Part shown: positions 60,176-64,000 of the stretch, piece after piece
Numbering within the stretch: position 1 is the stretch's first letter
Layout of the letters: every line of letters begins with the position of its first letter
NCBI RefSeq assembly: GCF_003172895.1
Contig: NZ_QGKL01000042.1
Span: 620,001 to 684,000, forward strand
DNA length: 64,000 nt
Reading direction: 5' to 3'
Source: Leucothrix arctica
GTDB lineage: Bacteria; Pseudomonadota; Gammaproteobacteria; Thiotrichales; Thiotrichaceae
Program-made: the position numbers and the translations under genes
The notes under the pieces: model-generated
Databases searched by the model: none
The model's input: only the letters and a program-made list of their open reading frames with translations
Told to the model about the DNA's origin: nothing

Positions 60176-62464
60176 TTAAGCAGGCTCAGCTTCCGTTTCA
60201 AAATTCAAAACAAGCTTATCACCCTTCTCTGTAATTCGAACTAGACCACCCTTAACAAGGCTTCCGAATAAGATCTCATCAGCTAAAGGTCGTTTAATGT
60301 TTTCTTGAATAACACGCTCCATAGGACGCGCGCCCATTTTAACATCATAGCCTTTGTTCGCTAACCATCGCTTAGCCTTATCATCTACCACCAAGCTAAC
60401 TTTCTTTTCATCCAACTGCACTTCCAGTCGAATTAAGAACTTATCAACGATTGACGTGATGACCGACTCCGGTAATGGATTGAACTGAACAACAGCGTCC
60501 AAACGATTACGAAACTCCGGTGTAAACGTAGATTCAATCGCCTTAGTAGTATCCAAAGAATGATCTTGCTGCGTGAAGCCCATTGAGCTACGACTGATAT
60601 CTTGTGCGCCCGCATTACTAGTCATAATCAATATAACGTTACGGAAATCAACACTACGGCCATTACTATCAGTCAAAGACCCGTTATCCATAACCTGTAG
60701 CAACAAGTTAAACACATCCGGATGAGCCTTCTCAACTTCATCTAAAAGCAGTACCGCATGTGGGTTTTTGTTAACAGCATCGGTTAACAAGCCACCTTCG
60801 TCATAACCAATATAACCAGGAGGCGCACCAATCAAACGAGAAACAGTATGACGCTCCATGTACTCAGACATATCAAATCGCAATAGCTTGATACCAAGAT
60901 GCTCAGATAACTGCTTCGTTACCTCAGTCTTACCAACACCCGTCGGACCTGCAAATAGGAACGAACCAATTGGCTTATGGTCATCTCGCAAGCCTGAACG
61001 CGCCATTTTAATAGCCGTGACAATCTGCTTGATTGATTCATCTTGCCCAAACACAACGCGCTGAAGATTTTCTTCAAGCTTTTTAAGCACATCCATATCA
61101 GAACTAGAAACAGCCTTAGGTGGAATACGTGCTATTTTCGCTACGATTGATTCAATATCACTAACGTTGATTGTTTTCTTACGTGACGCTTTTGGCTGTA
61201 ACTGGCGATGAGCACCTGCTTCATCAATGATATCGATTGCCTTATCAGGCAAGCGACGATCAGTAATATAACGTGCAGACAACTCTACCGCTGTTTCAAG
61301 TGCAGGCATGGTATATTTAACATCATGATACTCTTCAAAGCGCGACTTCAAACCCTTAAGGATTTTAATTGTCTCTGGAACAGACGGCTCATTCACATCA
61401 ATCTTTTGGAAGCGTCGAGCAAGTGCACGATCCTTCTCAAAGATACTATGATATTCCTGATACGTTGTAGAACCCATGCACTTCAATTCACCTGACGCCA
61501 ACACTGGCTTAATCAAGTTTGAAGCATCCATCGTTCCACCAGACGTTGCACCTGCGCCAATGATGATATGTATTTCATCAATAAACAGAACCGCATGATC
61601 TTCATCGCGAATTTGATTGAGCACTGCTTTTAAGCGCTTTTCAAAATCACCACGATATTTAGTACCAGCAACCAACGCACCCAAATCTAATGAATAGATC
61701 GTTGCATCAGCCAATACTTCTGGAACTTCTTTATCAACAATACGCTTTGCCAGACCTTCAGCGATAGCAGTCTTACCCACACCCGCTTCACCAACCAACA
61801 AAGGATTATTTTTACGGCGACGACAAAGCACTTGAATAGCTCGTTCAACTTCTTCATCACGACCGATTAGAGGATCAATCTTACCCTCTGCCGCAACCTG
61901 ATTTAGATTGCTTGCAAAACGCTCCAGTGGACTAGCTTTCGCTTCATCCTCTGAAAATTCTTGCTCATCTCTATTAGTATCCGCATCACTTTGATCCTCT
62001 TCCACTGAAAGATTGTCAAAAGAAATATCTTCTTCTTTGTGGATACCATGAGAAATAAAGTTAACAAGGTCCAAACGAGTCATCTCTTGCTTAGCAAGAT
62101 AATAAACCGCATGTGATTCTGTTTCGCCAAAAATGGCTACAAGAATACTATCACCTGTTACTTCTTCTTTAGCCGACGCTTGAACATGGTATACCGCACG
62201 CTGTAAAACGCGCTGAAAGCCGATTGTAGGACGACTTTCTCGTCCATCATCTTCCACTAAGATCGGTGTACTTTCTTCAATGTGACTTTCTAGATCTTGC
62301 TGCAGTAATGGAATATTAATACCACACGCTCGCAAGGTATCTGCTGCCGAAGGGTTCTTTGTCATCGCCAATAGTAAATGTTCCACAGTCACAAATTCGT
62401 GATGCTTCTCATTGGCTTCCCTAAATAGGCTATTTATCGAGTATTCAACTTCTGGACTCAGCAT
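60176..62464 (-). CDS. clpA: ATP-dependent Clp protease ATP-binding subunit ClpA
   Basis: The protein has 762 residues (758 in E. coli). The N-domain begins [14 protein letters not shown]. There are two AAA+ modules: [13 protein letters not shown] with VLFIDEIH, and [13 protein letters not shown] with [13 protein letters not shown]. It unfolds substrates for ClpP. It is 12 bases downstream of its adaptor gene clpS. Confidence 0.95.
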   Translation of the reverse strand: MLSPEVEYSINSLFREANEKHHEFVTVEHLLLAMTKNPSAADTLRACGINIPLLQQDLESHIEESTPILVEDDGRESRPTIGFQRVLQRAVYHVQASAKEEVTGDSILVAIFGETESHAVYYLAKQEMTRLDLVNFISHGIHKEEDISFDNLSVEEDQSDADTNRDEQEFSEDEAKASPLERFASNLNQVAAEGKIDPLIGRDEEVERAIQVLCRRRKNNPLLVGEAGVGKTAIAEGLAKRIVDKEVPEVLADATIYSLDLGALVAGTKYRGDFEKRLKAVLNQIRDEDHAVLFIDEIHIIIGAGATSGGTMDASNLIKPVLASGELKCMGSTTYQEYHSIFEKDRALARRFQKIDVNEPSVPETIKILKGLKSRFEEYHDVKYTMPALETAVELSARYITDRRLPDKAIDIIDEAGAHRQLQPKASRKKTINVSDIESIVAKIARIPPKAVSSSDMDVLKKLEENLQRVVFGQDESIKQIVTAIKMARSGLRDDHKPIGSFLFAGPTGVGKTEVTKQLSEHLGIKLLRFDMSEYMERHTVSRLIGAPPGYIGYDEGGLLTDAVNKNPHAVLLLDEVEKAHPDVFNLLLQVMDNGSLTDSNGRSVDFRNVILIMTSNAGAQDISRSSMGFTQQDHSLDTTKAIESTFTPEFRNRLDAVVQFNPLPESVITSIVDKFLIRLEVQLDEKKVSLVVDDKAKRWLANKGYDVKMGARPMERVIQENIKRPLADEILFGSLVKGGLVRITEKGDKLVLNFETEAEPA

Positions 62465-62476
62465 AACTTAGTCTCC

Positions 62477-62797
62477 TTAGGCCTCTTCCATGGTACATAA
62501 CAAAGGGTGCTGGGACTCACGAGCATGCTCGTTCACCATAACGACTTTGGTTTCTGCAATCTCCCTAGTGAAGACTCCACAAACGCCTTTGCCTTTTTGG
62601 TGCACGTTTAGCATGACTCGTGTAGAAGCCTCATGATCAAGACTAAAGAACACCATTAGTACCTCCACGACGAACTCCATAGGAGTAAAGTCGTCATTCA
62701 CTAGTATAACGCTATAACGCTTTGGTTCTTTAACTTCTGGGCGGGATTCCTCTACCGCCAAACCAGAATCGTCATCTATCTCATGCTTATCTGCCAT
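62477..62797 (-). CDS. clpS: ATP-dependent Clp protease adaptor ClpS
   Basis: The protein has 106 residues. [20 protein letters not shown] and the C-terminal [17 protein letters not shown] are ClpS signatures; the N-terminal tail is acidic. It binds N-degron substrates and passes them to ClpA. It follows icd directly; cspD, often found between, is missing. Confidence 0.95.
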   Translation of the reverse strand: MADKHEIDDDSGLAVEESRPEVKEPKRYSVILVNDDFTPMEFVVEVLMVFFSLDHEASTRVMLNVHQKGKGVCGVFTREIAETKVVMVNEHARESQHPLLCTMEEA

Positions 62798-62825
62798 CGT
62801 TCTTCCCAGCTCTCCGGAACTTTAT

Positions 62826-64000
62826 TTACATATTATCGATAATGCGATCACCGAACTCTGCAGTTGTTTGAACTATTGCATCATCCATTTCGTTCGCAAA
62901 ATCGAAGGTTACTGTTTTTGCGGTTATAGCGCCAGAAATACCTTTTACTACAAGGTCAGCAGCTTCTAACCAGCCCATGTGGCGCAACATCATTTCAGCA
63001 GACAGAACAATAGACCCAGGATTTGCTATATTTTGCCCAGCAATCATAGGTGCAGTTCCGTGAGTAGCTTCAAATACAGCTATATTGTCAGACAAGTTAG
63101 CACCTGGTGCGATACCGATACCACCAACCTGAGCTGCTAGCGCATCTGAGATGTAATCACCATTCAAGTTCAGTGTAGCAACAACTGAGTACTTCTCAGG
63201 ATATAACAAGATATTCTGTAAGAACGCATCTGCAATCACATCATTAAGGATGATATCTTTACCAGTATTGGGGTTCTTAAAGGATAACCAAGGCCCACCG
63301 TCTAATAATGTCGCACCAAATTCTTTAACAGCAAGATCAACACCCCAAGCCTTGAATCCACCTTCAGTGAATTTCATTATATTGCCTTTGTGTACTATTG
63401 TAACAACTTCACGGTCATTATCGATAGCATACTGAAAAGCCTTACGCACTAAACGCTCTGTTCCTTCTCTAGAAACCGGCTTTACACCAATACCTGAAGT
63501 CTCCGGGAAACGAATCTTAGTGACACCCATTTCTTCTTGAAGGAATTTAATAACTTTCTCAGCTTCTGGTGTACCTTGCTCCCACTCAATACCTGCATAG
63601 ATATCTTCTGAGTTTTCACGGAAGATCATCATATTAGTTTGAGTCGGGTCTTTCAGTGGGCTCGGCGTACCTTCATAATAACGTACAGGGCGTAGACAAG
63701 TATAAAGATCCAACGTTTGACGAATCGTTACATTTAAAGAGCGCATACCGCCGCCAACAGGCGTAGTAAGTGGTCCTTTAATAGAAACAACATAATCTTT
63801 AATGACATCCAACGTCTCTTCAGGTAACCAAGTGTCACCACCGTATAGATTATTTGCCTTCTCACCCGCAAAAATCTCCATCCATTCGATCTTGCGATTG
63901 CCGCCATATGCTTTTGCTATAGAAGCGTCAATTACCTTCTTCATAACAGGGGTAACATCAGCACCGATTCCATCACCCTCTATAAAAGGAATAACGGGGT
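62826..64000 (-). CDS. icd: Isocitrate dehydrogenase (NADP type), start beyond window
   Basis: The frame is open to the window edge, giving 391 residues; the reading upstream of the internal Met at 63944 ([10 protein letters not shown]) is the true N-terminal region, so only about 20-30 residues are missing. [34 protein letters not shown] (the phosphorylation and substrate loop) and [11 protein letters not shown] are typical of the bacterial NADP-dependent TCA enzyme. It lies 28 bases upstream of clpS. Confidence 0.94.
   Translation of the reverse strand, partial: PVIPFIEGDGIGADVTPVMKKVIDASIAKAYGGNRKIEWMEIFAGEKANNLYGGDTWLPEETLDVIKDYVVSIKGPLTTPVGGGMRSLNVTIRQTLDLYTCLRPVRYYEGTPSPLKDPTQTNMMIFRENSEDIYAGIEWEQGTPEAEKVIKFLQEEMGVTKIRFPETSGIGVKPVSREGTERLVRKAFQYAIDNDREVVTIVHKGNIMKFTEGGFKAWGVDLAVKEFGATLLDGGPWLSFKNPNTGKDIILNDVIADAFLQNILLYPEKYSVVATLNLNGDYISDALAAQVGGIGIAPGANLSDNIAVFEATHGTAPMIAGQNIANPGSIVLSAEMMLRHMGWLEAADLVVKGISGAITAKTVTFDFANEMDDAIVQTTAEFGDRIIDNM

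Noticed and set aside
1-64000. CRISPR arrays, tRNA or rRNA genes, insertion sequences
   Set aside because: No regularly spaced repeats, no cloverleaf-like sequence and no transposase-like frame were seen on either strand.

Overview
The window looks like the chromosome of a free-living, moderately AT-rich gammaproteobacterium. Housekeeping clusters have gammaproteobacterial order (mltG-tmk-holB-pilZ, fabD-fabG-acpP-fabF, icd-clpS-clpA facing infA, cmk-rpsA-ihfB-lapB-pyrF, nrdR-ribD-ribE-nusB-thiL-pgpA), but several usual members are missing. FimV-type proteins, PilZ, a bactofilin and a large secreted glycosidase-like family would suit a surface-attached, twitching or gliding marine bacterium such as a Thiotrichales (Leucothrix/Cocleimonas-like) lineage. 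That placement is inference.

Layout. 1-1140: end of an unrecognised gene, then a small remnant of a mobile element (Cox/excisionase-like regulator, three phased palindromes, a frameshifted gene fragment, nested inverted repeats). 1134-2276: gene-free AT-rich DNA ending in a perfect CRP-type box and a structured leader. 2277-7004: two tandem secreted proteins with a clan-A glycosidase-like fold and a CBM9-like tail; a third paralogue without the tail lies at 50931-52826. 7032-9932: AcpH, a DHH phosphoesterase and a type Ic aspartate aminotransferase. 10100-20751 (+ strand): Rep helicase coupled to a PLP decarboxylase, a hydrolase-OsmC fusion, a GNAT enzyme, two peptidoglycan enzymes, a histone-H1-like protein, a small ribbon-helix-helix protein and Ppk1. 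20816-27427 (- strand): MYG1-like protein and the riboflavin/NusB/ThiL/PgpA/GlyA cluster. 27566-29053: a B12-binding radical SAM protein of unknown substrate. 29148-34029: pyrF, lapB, ihfB, rpsA, cmk.

34110-40884 is the most unusual block. It holds a TPR-like protein, a receiver-like plus winged-helix-like protein, a Ras-like GTPase, a protein with a roadblock-like tail, a roadblock/LC7 protein and FimV-like protein A in one tight operon, followed by a second FimV-like gene. The GTPase, roadblock and winged-helix set resembles the B-D-C core of actinobacterial conservons, but here it is joined to FimV polarity/pilus proteins rather than to a histidine kinase. A bactofilin gene is divergent from it.

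41605-46462: AmpD, an operon of von Willebrand A proteins (one fused to a solute-binding-like domain) with a membrane coiled-coil protein, and a hexose-6-phosphate mutarotase. 46589-50562: YgiQ radical SAM protein and a SulP transporter. 52843-64000: an alkyltransferase-like protein, PilZ, HolB, Tmk, MltG, the fatty-acid genes, InfA, ClpA, ClpS and the C-terminal part of isocitrate dehydrogenase. No tRNA, rRNA, CRISPR array or intact insertion sequence was seen.
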